Origin: Lachnospiraceae bacterium
GTDB taxonomy: Bacteria > Bacillota > Clostridia > Lachnospirales > Lachnospiraceae
NCBI GenBank assembly: GCA_031272985.1
Contig: JAISSU010000024.1
Location: 88,285 to 152,284, forward strand
Reading direction: 5' to 3'
Length of the DNA stretch: 64,000 nt
The notes under the pieces were generated by a model. That model saw nothing but the letters and a program-made list of their open reading frames with translations, had not been told where the DNA came from and made no database searches. The translations under genes were made by a program, and so were the position numbers. Of the stretch, positions 8,518 through 16,396 are shown in pieces (position 1 is the stretch's first letter; each line of letters opens with the position of its first letter).

Positions 8518-9507
8518 TTAGCGCAGAGTCACTTCGCCTGCCAACGAAGTATTAAAAATCGTCCGAACCTCTTCGGGCGTTTTTGTGTTTCCGAGCGCCC
8601 ACATGAGCTTTGTCACCGCGGCTTCGCTCGTCATATCACGCCCTTCAATGACGCCTGCCGAAAGAGCCATACGCCCAACCTCATAAATCGTAAAATCGCT
8701 GGGCTCATAAAGGCACTGGCTGACCACGACAATGCTGACACCCTTTTCGACAGCTTTTTTTAACTCGACGACTAAATTACGCCTGAATACGTGCAGACCG
8801 CCCGCACCAAAGGCCTCAATCACGATTCCTTTATAACCTGCATCAATCAGCATTTGTAAGGATTTAGGAGTAGTTCCGGGAACGAGCTTTAATAAAAAGA
8901 CATCGGGACAGAGATCGGGTTTAAAATCGTAAGATCCAGTCTTTTCGATTATTGTATTAAATACCAGTCCTCTCGCATCCGCTTGGGCAATAGGGTTTTG
9001 ATTTATGCTCTCAAAAGCACTAAAACTCCTTGTTCTTGCCTTCACTGCTCGGGTCGCGAGAATGACTTTTCGATCAAATGCAATGAACACCCCGGGGTAC
9101 CCGCTCCCCGCAAAAGTAAACGCGATATGAAGATTCGCTATAGCATCTGTCAGAGGGTGATCGGCGGGCAATTGGGACCCCGTGAGCACCACCGGAATTT
9201 CTATTCCTCTAAGCATATAGGCTAAAATCGAGGAAGTATAAGCCATTGTGTCGGTCCCGTGAGTAATGACAATCCCATCATATTCATTTTTCCGAGAATC
9301 AATTTCTATAGCTAATGACTGCCATTCTTCGGGCTGAATATTGCTGGAGTCTAAGCGAAACATCTCATGGACATCTACCGAAAAACCGGCGCCCACATTC
9401 GCAAGTCCTATAATATCAATTCCACGCTCAGGTGACAGCCCGTTTTCGCCGTCCATACTGGCAATCGTACCACCTGTGGTAAGGACTAAAATCCTTTTCT
9501 CTTCCAT
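8518..9507 (-). CDS. ansA: Type I L-asparaginase
   Basis: Cytoplasmic asparaginase that converts asparagine to aspartate and ammonia. Both catalytic signatures are present: LTTGGTIASMDG at the N-terminus with the nucleophilic Thr, and VITHGTDTMAYT near residue 85 with the second Thr-Asp pair. The 329-aa length fits the cytoplasmic type, and I see no signal peptide. The ATG overlaps the trpS stop by one base, so the two form a small operon. Confidence 0.93.
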   Translation of the reverse strand: MEEKRILVLTTGGTIASMDGENGLSPERGIDIIGLANVGAGFSVDVHEMFRLDSSNIQPEEWQSLAIEIDSRKNEYDGIVITHGTDTMAYTSSILAYMLRGIEIPVVLTGSQLPADHPLTDAIANLHIAFTFAGSGYPGVFIAFDRKVILATRAVKARTRSFSAFESINQNPIAQADARGLVFNTIIEKTGSYDFKPDLCPDVFLLKLVPGTTPKSLQMLIDAGYKGIVIEAFGAGGLHVFRRNLVVELKKAVEKGVSIVVVSQCLYEPSDFTIYEVGRMALSAGVIEGRDMTSEAAVTKLMWALGNTKTPEEVRTIFNTSLAGEVTLR

Positions 9508-10511
9508 TACCTGACCCTCTCCGGGAATCCGACCTTTTTCTGAACCTTTCTGAGAGTTTTGTTAGCCGCATATGCCGCTCTTTCGGCATTATTTTTTATA
9601 ACCGAATCAATATAAGCCTTATCCTTTTCAAGCCGTGCGACTTCTTCATGAAGCGGTCTTAATACACTGTTAACCGCTTCGGCTACGGCTAATTTAAAAT
9701 CACCATAGCCTTTCCCTGCGAATTCCTTTTCGACTTCGGCAGGTGATTTTTCCATACATGCGCCGTAAATATCAATGAGATTACGTAAGCCCGGCTGTTC
9801 CTCGCAGTACCTGATTTCACCGATAGAGTCCGTAACTGCCCTCTTGCATTTTCGAAGCACATCATCAGGAGAATCCATTAAATAAATACTGGCATTAGGG
9901 TTTTCATCGGATTTGGACATCTTTTTTTCGGGTTCTTGTAAACTCATTATTCTGGCACCGGTCTTTCCGAAATAAGGCTCAGGGATAGTAAAAACATCGC
10001 CGTAGAGATTATTGAATCGCTCCGCAATATCACGCGTAATCTCGATGTGCTGTTTTTGGTCTGACCCTACGGGCACAATATCCGATTGGAACAAAAGAAT
10101 ATCCGCTGCCATCAATACGGGATAAGTGTATAATCCGGCATTAATATTATCGGAGTGCTTTTCAGCTTTGTCCTTAAACTGCGTCATCCTGTTCAATTCG
10201 CCCATATATGTAAAACAATTGAGTATCCATGCAAGTTCAGCGTGAGCAGAAACGTGCGACTGATAATACAGGCAATTCTTTTCAGGATCGAGTCCCGCTC
10301 CGATATAAAGCGTCAAAAGTGCTCTTGCTCGCTTTCGCAAAACACCCGGATCCTGCCTGACAGTGATAGAATGCTCATCTACCACGCAATAAAAACAATC
10401 ATACTCGTCGCTTAAGCTTACCCAATTCTTAAGTGCTCCCAGATAATTACCGAGAGTCAGATTCCCTGTCGCCTGCATACCGCTGAATAAAACTTTTCTA
10501 TTATCTAACAT
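9507..10511 (-). CDS. trpS: Tryptophanyl-tRNA synthetase
   Basis: Class I synthetase charging tRNA-Trp. The HIGH-like motif appears as TLGNYLGAL near residue 19 and KMSKS as PEKKMSKSDENPNAS near 200. SDIVPVGSDQKQHIEITRDIAERFN is the family's ATP/Trp site region. Length 334 aa is standard. GAGAGG precedes the ATG. Upstream I see a plain promoter and no T-box, so tRNA-Trp sensing is not evident. Confidence 0.97.
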   Translation of the reverse strand: MLDNRKVLFSGMQATGNLTLGNYLGALKNWVSLSDEYDCFYCVVDEHSITVRQDPGVLRKRARALLTLYIGAGLDPEKNCLYYQSHVSAHAELAWILNCFTYMGELNRMTQFKDKAEKHSDNINAGLYTYPVLMAADILLFQSDIVPVGSDQKQHIEITRDIAERFNNLYGDVFTIPEPYFGKTGARIMSLQEPEKKMSKSDENPNASIYLMDSPDDVLRKCKRAVTDSIGEIRYCEEQPGLRNLIDIYGACMEKSPAEVEKEFAGKGYGDFKLAVAEAVNSVLRPLHEEVARLEKDKAYIDSVIKNNAERAAYAANKTLRKVQKKVGFPERVR

Positions 10512-10545
10512 AACAACCTCTCAAACTAAAAATTTTCCGCTATTT

Positions 10546-10574
10546 ACTATACCATATAAACAAAAGACTTGCCA
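10546..10574 (-). promoter_or_regulatory. Promoter of trpS-ansA
   Basis: Minus-strand TGGCAA (10569-10574) and TATAGT (10546-10551) are 17 bp apart. The -35 falls inside the 38-bp repeat that recurs at 11809-11846. Confidence 0.5.
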
Positions 10575-10590
10575 TTATTGTTTTTTATAC
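10553..10590. repeat. 38-bp direct repeat, left copy
   Basis: Begins CATATAAACAAAAGACTTGC and agrees in 36 of 38 positions with 11809-11846, in the same orientation. The two copies bracket the CPBP protease gene. Confidence 0.9.
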
Positions 10591-10623
10591 GTCAACAACC
10601 CGCTCTTAAAGGGTAGACTTGCA

Positions 10624-10643
10624 AGGCCCGCTAACGCGGGCCT
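10624..10643 (-). other. GC-rich hairpin downstream of the CPBP gene
   Basis: AGGCCCGC and GCGGGCCT form a perfect 8-bp stem with a TAAC loop. No T-run follows on either strand, so it is a weak terminator candidate or a structural element of the inserted segment. Confidence 0.5.
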
Positions 10644-10727
10644 GACATGCGATTGATTTCTAACGAAAACTTTCGACAATCGTTCGGGTATTTAGGGGGC
10701 CATATGATAGTTAGCGCGGATCTATAT

Positions 10728-11687
10728 TTATATATTATTTTTTCGGGTCATTTTAGGTATCAATATAATAATGATGGCAACAAGCATTACTGCGGTTCCT
10801 ATCGCGCTGCCCCACAGCCCCCCGTAAGAGCCGCCGGTGATTAACGCGTTGGGGCCGGACACGCTGTAATTTAATAGGCTTGCGTTTGTCGTGTCCGTAG
10901 AAAGGCCAAGCCCGAAAACATTATTCTCAAAAAAATTACAAGCCCCATGCAACGCGCCCAACAGCCAAATGTTGTGAAAACGCGCGAATGTGGCGCAGGC
11001 GAACAACCCGAATAGCGTTAAATTAAAGAACGTTAAGAGTGAAACCGTGCCGCCTAATACATGGAGCAAAGCGAAAGCTATAGAACTGATTACCGAGGAA
11101 AGCACTGCGTTGTGCCGCCTCGACAAGACGGTAAAAAAATACGCCCTAAACGCGATTTCCTCGCTTAATCCCTGTGCCAGAAACGCGAAAAAGAAAGCGA
11201 CGATTAAGCCGATATTGGGAAAGGTAGTTGTTATCGGATGCGCGTAGCCCAATAGAATCCAAATTAGCGAAGCGAGTGTTATAAAAGACGAGCCGACTAT
11301 GTACCCGATCACGCAGTAGCGGGGAATATGTTTTCTGCGAAAGCCCAGCGATTCAAAGCTCATTTCCTCTTTTCGCAGACAAAATCTCAAGTAGATTGGG
11401 ATGGTAAGACCTGCGGAGATAATGAAAATTAAGTAACCTATTGGGGTTATCATAATCTCCGACATTACGTTAAACGCCTCGGCAAAATTCGTGCCCAAAA
11501 GCTTAAAGTAAGCAATCAGCCCGCCATTATAAATAATCGCAGTTGCGACATATAATGCGAGGTACATTAACCCGACGCGCACCAAAAAAAATTTAAGGAA
11601 GAATACCGCAATCTCCCGACCTAATGACCTGCCGTGCCGTTCGTTTGATGACGTTGCTTTCTTCGTTTCCACAGTATTTTTATTCAT
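10728..11687 (-). CDS. CPBP-family intramembrane metalloprotease
   Basis: Multi-spanning membrane protein of 319 aa with the CPBP (Abi/CAAX-protease-like) signature: SEEIAFRAYFF (EExxxR) near residue 185, IAFALLH (FxxxH) near 220, and LGALHGACNFFEN (HxxxN) near 255. Such proteins act in membrane proteolysis; some are linked to bacteriocin immunity or phage abortive infection. The gene lies between 38-bp direct repeats and splits what looks like a shared trpS/luxS promoter region, suggesting recent acquisition. Its GCG/CGC-rich codon use differs somewhat from its neighbours. No bacteriocin gene is visible beside it. Confidence 0.85.
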   Translation of the reverse strand: MNKNTVETKKATSSNERHGRSLGREIAVFFLKFFLVRVGLMYLALYVATAIIYNGGLIAYFKLLGTNFAEAFNVMSEIMITPIGYLIFIISAGLTIPIYLRFCLRKEEMSFESLGFRRKHIPRYCVIGYIVGSSFITLASLIWILLGYAHPITTTFPNIGLIVAFFFAFLAQGLSEEIAFRAYFFTVLSRRHNAVLSSVISSIAFALLHVLGGTVSLLTFFNLTLFGLFACATFARFHNIWLLGALHGACNFFENNVFGLGLSTDTTNASLLNYSVSGPNALITGGSYGGLWGSAIGTAVMLVAIIIILIPKMTRKNNI

Positions 11688-11808
11688 ATTTAACGCCCCC
11701 TGTCATAGCTGTCATTTTATACTTCCGCGCGTATTTGTCAATATGATGTTTGGCAAAAATCCACCGAGTTCTCACCATGTATGAATGTTTGATACCAAAG
11801 TCAGGCAA

Positions 11809-11846
11809 CATATAAACAAAAGACTTGCCATAATTGTTTTTAATAC
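11809..11846. repeat. 38-bp direct repeat, right copy
   Basis: Second copy of the repeat at 10553-10590, with two substitutions. It supplies the -35 of the luxS promoter. Confidence 0.9.
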
Positions 11847-11853
11847 ATAAAAT
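11825..11853 (+). promoter_or_regulatory. Promoter of luxS
   Basis: TTGCCA (11825-11830), 17-bp spacer, TAAAAT (11848-11853), 55 bp before the luxS start. The stretch 11690-11820 between the CPBP gene and this promoter holds no gene I can support. Confidence 0.6.
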
Positions 11854-11908
11854 ATGAGAAGGAAAAACCAAAAGATATCTTTGGATTACATATATTAAAG
11901 GAGTCAGC

Positions 11909-12394
11909 ATGGAAAAAATAGCAAGTTTTACAATTGATCACTTAAGATTACTCCCGGGGCTTTATGTTTCGAGGCTTGATAAATATGAATCTGTTTCGGT
12001 CACGACATTTGATTTACGAATGACGCGCCCCAATAAAGAACCCGTAATGAATACCGCCGAAATACATACCATCGAACACCTCGGAGCTACATACCTTAGA
12101 AACGACCCCGAATACAAGGACGCAATAATATACTTCGGACCGATGGGGTGTCGTACGGGCTTCTATTTAGTAATGGCCGGGAAATACGAATCCGCAGACA
12201 TCTTAAGCCTCGTCATACGCACTTTTCGCTTTATCCGTGAATTCGAAGGCGAAATCCCCGGCGCTGCTGCCAAGGACTGCGGAAACTACCTCGACCAGAA
12301 TCTCGCCATGGCGAAATATCTGGCTGGGAAATACTTGGTGGTATTGGAAAACGCGACCAATGAGAATCTAAAGTATCCGGGGATTTTAGCTTAG
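11909..12394 (+). CDS. luxS: S-ribosylhomocysteine lyase
   Basis: LuxS splits S-ribosylhomocysteine into homocysteine and DPD, the precursor of autoinducer-2, and so belongs to the activated methyl cycle. The metal site HTIEH is near residue 54, and the catalytic Cys lies in GPMGCRTGFY near 84. The remainder (AMAKYLAGKYLVVLEN) is typical. AAAGGAG sits five bases before the ATG. It ends nine bases inside the converging broken gene. Together with metNIQ, metA and metY it fits a methionine-recycling neighbourhood. Confidence 0.97.
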   Translation: MEKIASFTIDHLRLLPGLYVSRLDKYESVSVTTFDLRMTRPNKEPVMNTAEIHTIEHLGATYLRNDPEYKDAIIYFGPMGCRTGFYLVMAGKYESADILSLVIRTFRFIREFEGEIPGAAAKDCGNYLDQNLAMAKYLAGKYLVVLENATNENLKYPGILA

Positions 12395-12890
12395 TCCCAG
12401 AAGACGCGAGAAAATACGGGCAAGCGTTTCTCCTGCCAAAGTAAGCGTTTCGTCATTTTTATTTTTACTATTAACCGCAAACAGCAATTTGGTTTTTGTT
12501 TGCATTACACGTTCCTTGATAATCAACAAAAGATCGTTTTTTTCTATTTCGTATGATACTTTCAATATTTCATGAAGACTATGCTTGGCATTCTTTTCTA
12601 GAAAGGCTTTGCAGTAAAACGCCTTGTTTGTGAGCACAAACCCCTCTTTGGCAGACCCAAAGCCAGTATTGTCATATTGCAGGAGCGCAGTTTCGCCGTC
12701 CGCTTCTGCAGCGTAGCTTTTTATTGCATTCTTGAACTTTTTGGGCGGGATGGTCTTCAATCCTAAACGGAATAACAACCTTTTTATACCTTAACACGGC
12801 ACGCTCGACCTCTTTTAATACCGCGTCAGACATGTTTGATTCGTCGGAGAGAACCAGCAGAAAAACAGTGCAATTCGTCACAAAAGTCAA
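12386..12890 (-). pseudogene. Broken gene: TIR fragment then PH-like domain
   Basis: Two overlapping reading frames appear to be parts of one gene. The upstream frame (from 12890) reads CTVFLLVLSDESNMSDAVLKEVERAV...KKVVIPFRIED, which resembles the second half of a TIR domain; its first strand and BB-loop region are missing. Near 12750 meaning passes to the next frame, which continues KKFKNAIKSYAAEADGETALLQYDNT and GSAKEGFVLTNKAFYCK, like the PH-like domains that bacteria attach to other modules. It therefore appears both 5'-truncated and frameshifted. Bacterial TIR proteins often serve in antiphage defence, but this one is probably dead. Homology is judged by eye. Confidence 0.55.
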
Positions 12891-12910
12891 ATATAAGCCT
12901 TTTTTTACTC

Positions 12911-12935
12911 AAAAACGGGCGGCTTTCGCCGCCCG
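12911..12935 (-). terminator. Terminator of metNIQ
   Basis: CGGGCGGC and GCCGCCCG form a perfect 8-bp stem with a TTTC loop (on the plus strand), followed on the minus strand by five T, 19 bp after the metQ stop. Confidence 0.92.
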
Positions 12936-12953
12936 AAGTTCGCTTCATTTCAC

Positions 12954-13859
12954 TTAGAATATCGCTACTACAGCTCCGTCGTATTTTTCTTCGATGAATT
13001 TCTTTATTTCATCTGTCTGTAGTGCTTTTATTAGCGCCTGTATCTTCGGTGTATTTTCGTCGCCTTCGCGTACCGCGACGATATTGCCGTAGGTCTGTGC
13101 TCCCACAGATTTTGCATCCTCGGTAATGAGGGCATCTTTACCGACACTTAAGCCGGCCTCAAGGGCATAGTTTCCATTGATTACCGCGAAATCCAAATCC
13201 TGTAATGACCTGGGTAGCTGTGCAGCCTCGACCTCTACTATGTCGATTTTCTTTGGATTATCAACGATATCATTTTTAGTGGCGTTTAAGCCTACTCCTT
13301 CTTTTAAGGTGATTAATCCATTGGCTTCCAATAGCAATAATGCTCTCGCTTCATTGGTCGTGTCATTGGGTACGCCTATCTGCGTGCCTTCTTTTACATC
13401 ATCAAGACTCTTTGACTTTCCGGGATATAGTCCGAATGGCTCGTAGTGGATGATTCCGGCTGATACAATTTTCGTTCCGTTTTCTTCATTAAACTGATCC
13501 AAATACGGGACATGCTGGAAATAATTGGCATCTAAGTCTCCGCTCTCGAGAGCGAGATTCGGCTGCACATAATCCGTGTACTCAACTATTTTCAGCGTGT
13601 ATCCTTCTGCTTCCAGAATCGGCTTTACCTCTTCGAGAATTTCGGCATGTGGTGCAGGCGAAGCTCCGATTACGATTTCATTATCCGTATCGGCTGTCGT
13701 TTCTTCAGTTGTTTCTGTGGTCGTAGTTTCCGTGGATTCCGTTGTTTCTGTGGACTCTTCTACTTTTTCCTGCGCGCCGGTGTCTGTTTTCTTTGAGCAT
13801 GCGGCTAATACCGCCGCTGCGAGTACAATTGTAAGTAACAATGCAATTAACTTTTTCAT
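12954..13859 (-). CDS. metQ: MetQ methionine-binding lipoprotein
   Basis: Substrate-binding lipoprotein of the MetNIQ D/L-methionine ABC importer. A signal peptide ends in the lipobox LAAC with the lipidated Cys at residue 21. A Thr/Glu-rich linker (about 28-62) follows, then the NlpA/MetQ domain: VIGASPAPHAEILEEVKPIL, LDANYFQHVPYLDQFN, GVPNDTTNEARALLLLEANG. AGGAGG precedes the ATG. The 185-bp gap to metI holds no gene; a TATAAT-like box lies there without a convincing -35. Confidence 0.96.
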   Translation of the reverse strand: MKKLIALLLTIVLAAAVLAACSKKTDTGAQEKVEESTETTESTETTTTETTEETTADTDNEIVIGASPAPHAEILEEVKPILEAEGYTLKIVEYTDYVQPNLALESGDLDANYFQHVPYLDQFNEENGTKIVSAGIIHYEPFGLYPGKSKSLDDVKEGTQIGVPNDTTNEARALLLLEANGLITLKEGVGLNATKNDIVDNPKKIDIVEVEAAQLPRSLQDLDFAVINGNYALEAGLSVGKDALITEDAKSVGAQTYGNIVAVREGDENTPKIQALIKALQTDEIKKFIEEKYDGAVVAIF

Positions 13860-14044
13860 ATTGACCTCCTAAATTTGTAATCTTCTTTTTTGATTATAGT
13901 TTCATTGTCCGAAGTGACTTTTCCTTAATCGGCATATAAAGATAAACTCACTGTTATTCATCGAAATTACGGTACCTGTATTTCCAATGCCGGACATATA
14001 TGATAATGAGTTCCCCCAGTATCAACTTCCTCACGCGTTACCCA

Positions 14045-14725
14045 TTACACTTTTCGTCTTCTATCGGTGACGCGCGAAAGCAGCATTCCGCTTTCCTGTA
14101 TCACCTGAATCAGCACGACTATTACCAGTGTAGTCACTACCATTATCTCTGTTTCATATCTGTAATATCCATAGCGAATCGCAATATCTCCGAGTCCGCC
14201 TCCCCCGACGATTCCTGCCATCGCCGAATAGGCTAAAATGGTGGTGGTCGCCAACGTCGCTCCGACAATAAGCGATGGTTTCGCCTCAGGTATCAGCACT
14301 TTTAATATTATCTGTAGAGGCGAAGCCCCCATACTCTGTGCTGCCTCAATGACTCCTGCATCTACTTCTTTTATTGATGATTCGACAATCCTCGCCACAT
14401 AAGGTGCGGCCGCTACCACTAAAGGCGGAATTACGGCTTTCGGTCCCAAAGTAGTCCCTGTAATCGCCCTCGTAATCGGAAACATCAATATCAGCATTAT
14501 CAGAAACGGCGGTGAACGCAATATGTTAACTATGAACCCCAAAACCTTCTCAAGTGCAGGTATAGGTCGTATTCCGCTTTTGTGCGTAACCACCAGAACT
14601 ATCCCCAGCGGCATACCGATGATATATGCAATTATCGCTGAAACAAACGTCATTAAAAGCGTGTCTCTCGTCCCATCCAGCAACATCGTAATCGTCTGTG
14701 CATTTATTTTATCCAAGAAATTCAT
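14045..14725 (-). CDS. metI: MetI methionine ABC permease
   Basis: Membrane subunit of MetNIQ, 226 aa with five or six spans. TLLMTFVSAIIAYIIGMPLGIVL, LRSPPFLIMLILMFPITR and the cytoplasmic coupling loop EAAQSMGASPLQIILKVLIPEAKPSLI (EAA motif) are diagnostic, and YSAMAGIVGGGGLGDIAIRYGYYR matches the family C-terminus. It follows metN by 36 bp. Confidence 0.97.
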   Translation of the reverse strand: MNFLDKINAQTITMLLDGTRDTLLMTFVSAIIAYIIGMPLGIVLVVTHKSGIRPIPALEKVLGFIVNILRSPPFLIMLILMFPITRAITGTTLGPKAVIPPLVVAAAPYVARIVESSIKEVDAGVIEAAQSMGASPLQIILKVLIPEAKPSLIVGATLATTTILAYSAMAGIVGGGGLGDIAIRYGYYRYETEIMVVTTLVIVVLIQVIQESGMLLSRVTDRRRKV

Positions 14726-14761
14726 GTTATAAGTCCTCGTAAAATCGTAAATTCAGTCTTA

Positions 14762-15475
14762 TTAGTTTTCAAAACTATCAGTAGGTATTTCGCTTTCCGA
14801 TACAACTCCGTTTTTTATAGATACTACCCTATCGCATATTGCTTTCACAACATCAGGTTCATGAGTGATAATAACAACCGTCAATCCCAATCTGCTCTTT
14901 AATTCCCGAATCAGCTCAAGTATTGACTTTGTCGTCTCCGGATCAAGCGCACTCGTGGCTTCATCGCATAGCAGAATTTCCGGATTTAACGCCAAAGCTC
15001 TCGCTATAGCCACTCGCTGTTTCTGCCCTCCTGAGAGCTGCGACGGAAATGACCTTTCTTTTTCTTCCATCCCGACGGTCTTAAGTAATTCTCTCGCCTT
15101 GGTTCTGGCATCTTTTCTTTTTATTCCCACAAGCTCCATAGGAAAACATATATTATCAATCGCGTTTCTTTGCTCTAATAGCTGAAACTGCTGAAATATC
15201 ATCCCCATATTTCTTCGGACTTCGCGCAATTCCTTCGGATTTAGGTCCGATAGATTTTTTCCTTTAATTAGGATCTCTCCTTTTGTGGGCTTTTCAAGAA
15301 AATTCATACAACGCACAAGCGTGCTTTTCCCTGCGCCGCTGACCCCGATTATTCCGAAAACCTCACCCTTGTATATGCGAAGGTTAACGTCTTTTAGGAC
15401 TTCCTGCATCTGTCCGTTTAGAGGAAATTCTTTATATAGCCCTTTCACCTCAATCATACAGCCATCTTCTATCAT
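14762..15475 (-). CDS. metN: MetN methionine ABC ATPase
   Basis: ATPase of the methionine importer. Walker A GVSGAGKSTLVR, Q-loop, signature LSGGQKQRVAIARAL and Walker B ILLCDEATSALDP are all present. At 237 aa it is shorter than E. coli MetN (343 aa) and lacks the C-terminal NIL/C2 domain that mediates methionine trans-inhibition, so feedback control may rest on transcription. ATG 15475 follows AGGAGA. It is the first structural gene behind the attenuator-like leader. Confidence 0.95.
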   Translation of the reverse strand: MIEDGCMIEVKGLYKEFPLNGQMQEVLKDVNLRIYKGEVFGIIGVSGAGKSTLVRCMNFLEKPTKGEILIKGKNLSDLNPKELREVRRNMGMIFQQFQLLEQRNAIDNICFPMELVGIKRKDARTKARELLKTVGMEEKERSFPSQLSGGQKQRVAIARALALNPEILLCDEATSALDPETTKSILELIRELKSRLGLTVVIITHEPDVVKAICDRVVSIKNGVVSESEIPTDSFEN

Positions 15476-15536
15476 ATTCTCTCCTGTCAGCCATAAATCA
15501 ATACTTCAAACGCAAGCGTTTCAGTATGATTCATTT

Positions 15537-15568
15537 AAAAATGGCAGGTATGTCGCCCACACCTGCCA
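15537..15568 (-). terminator. Attenuator terminator before metN
   Basis: GGCAGGT and ACCTGCC form a 7-bp GC-rich stem followed on the minus strand by ATTTTT. It lies between the Met/Cys leader peptide and metN, where an attenuator is expected. I see no separate terminator after rplT, so it may also stop read-through from the infC operon. Confidence 0.8.
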
Positions 15569-15620
15569 ATTCTCATTGATTCCAATTCCGGAAACATGAA
15601 TTCAAACGCGAGCGAAGATT

Positions 15621-15683
15621 CTATATGGCATCTCCCATACAGTTGCACATCATCATACACATTTCGCTCGCTTTATATCTCAT
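15621..15683 (-). CDS. Met/Cys-rich leader peptide of metNIQ
   Basis: A 21-codon reading frame (ATG 15683 to TAG 15621) encodes MRYKASEMCMMMCNCMGDAI. Residues 8-16 contain five Met and three Cys in nine codons. AAAGAGG lies five bases before the ATG. Codons 5-7 (GCGAGCGAA) are perfectly complementary to TTCGCTCGC just after the stop, so a hairpin encloses the Met/Cys run. An intrinsic terminator follows 50 bp on, then metN. This is the layout of ribosome-mediated attenuation: a ribosome stalled at Met or Cys codons would change the downstream fold. An antiterminator is not obvious. I do not know of a described leader peptide for metNIQ; translation is inferred, not proven. Confidence 0.75.
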   Translation of the reverse strand: MRYKASEMCMMMCNCMGDAI

Positions 15684-15712
15684 GTCTGCCTCTTTCTATA
15701 AATTTAGCAATA

Positions 15713-15725
15713 AATGATAATCATT
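15713..15725. promoter_or_regulatory. Fur-box-like palindrome in the metNIQ leader
   Basis: AATGATAATCATT is a perfect 6-1-6 palindrome and equals the 13-bp core of the classic Fur box. It lies just downstream of the predicted metNIQ transcription start. Confidence 0.45.
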
Positions 15726-15738
15726 CTAATACATACTA

Positions 15739-15768
15739 ATCATATATGTTATAACAGTTATAAATCAA
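15739..15768 (-). promoter_or_regulatory. Candidate metNIQ promoter with operator-like palindrome
   Basis: Minus-strand TTGATT (15763-15768) and TATGAT (15739-15744) are 18 bp apart and begin seven bases after the rplT stop. The spacer contains TTATAACAGTTATAA (15749-15763), a perfect 7-1-7 palindrome two symmetric bases away from the PerR consensus. Confidence 0.5.
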
Positions 15769-15774
15769 TTTACT

Positions 15775-16134
15775 TTATTTGTCAAGACCTTTTTTTGCGG
15801 TTTCTGTAAGTGCAGTAAAACCTGCCGCATCATTAACCGCAATATCAGCCAAAATCTTTCTGTTTAAATCCACACCCGATACCTTAAGTCCGTGCATAAA
15901 TTTGCTGTAAGACAGACCATTAAGTCTGGCTCCGGCATTTATCCTGGCAATCCAGAGTCCTCTCATCTGACGTTTACGCTCTTTTCTGCCCGCATAAGCC
16001 GATGTCAGGGCGCGCATAACCGATTGCTTTGCAATCCTGTATTGTTTTGATCTCGCGCCGCGATAACCTTTCGCCAGCTTGAGTACCCTATTGTGTTTTT
16101 TCTTGGCATTTAAACCGCCTTTAATTCTCGCCAT
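15775..16134 (-). CDS. rplT: 50S ribosomal protein L20
   Basis: Early assembly protein of the 50S and autoregulator of the infC operon in Firmicutes. Highly basic, 119 aa, with [38 protein letters not shown] and [27 protein letters not shown]. Standard length and gene order (infC-rpmI-rplT). Confidence 0.98.
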   Translation of the reverse strand: MARIKGGLNAKKKHNRVLKLAKGYRGARSKQYRIAKQSVMRALTSAYAGRKERKRQMRGLWIARINAGARLNGLSYSKFMHGLKVSGVDLNRKILADIAVNDAAGFTALTETAKKGLDK

Positions 16135-16165
16135 AGCAATTCCTCCTTATCAAACGGCTCCATCC

Positions 16166-16363
16166 TTACAGATAGGGCAGTACCTTCTTCATATTTTTTA
16201 CATTCGTCGCGTCGGTTATTATTGACTTGCGAAGATTTCTCTTACGCTTCGTGGATTTCTTTGTCAGAATATGGCTTTTATAAGCTTTATTTCTCTTTAA
16301 CTTTCCGGTGCCAGTCACTTTGAAACGCTTGGCAGCCGCTTTACTTGTTTTAATTTTCGGCAT
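16166..16363 (-). CDS. rpmI: 50S ribosomal protein L35
   Basis: 65-aa basic protein with the L35 pattern [32 protein letters not shown] and KRKRNLRK. Lies between infC and rplT, 33 bp after infC. Confidence 0.97.
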   Translation of the reverse strand: MPKIKTSKAAAKRFKVTGTGKLKRNKAYKSHILTKKSTKRKRNLRKSIITDATNVKNMKKVLPYL

Positions 16364-16396
16364 AATCTATGTCCTCCTTGTATGAAAATCTAATAA

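Noticed and set aside
10512..10727. Possible T-box leader upstream of trpS
   Set aside because: No T-box core (TGGNACC) or long stem I is visible; the region is explained by a promoter and a repeat copy.
11680..11910. 76-codon minus-strand frame between the CPBP gene and luxS
   Set aside because: No ribosome site, no family resemblance, and it runs through the right 38-bp repeat and the luxS promoter.
15476..15774. SAM (S-box) riboswitch before metN
   Set aside because: The four-way junction core motifs of SAM-I were not found; the sequence fits a leader-peptide attenuator better.
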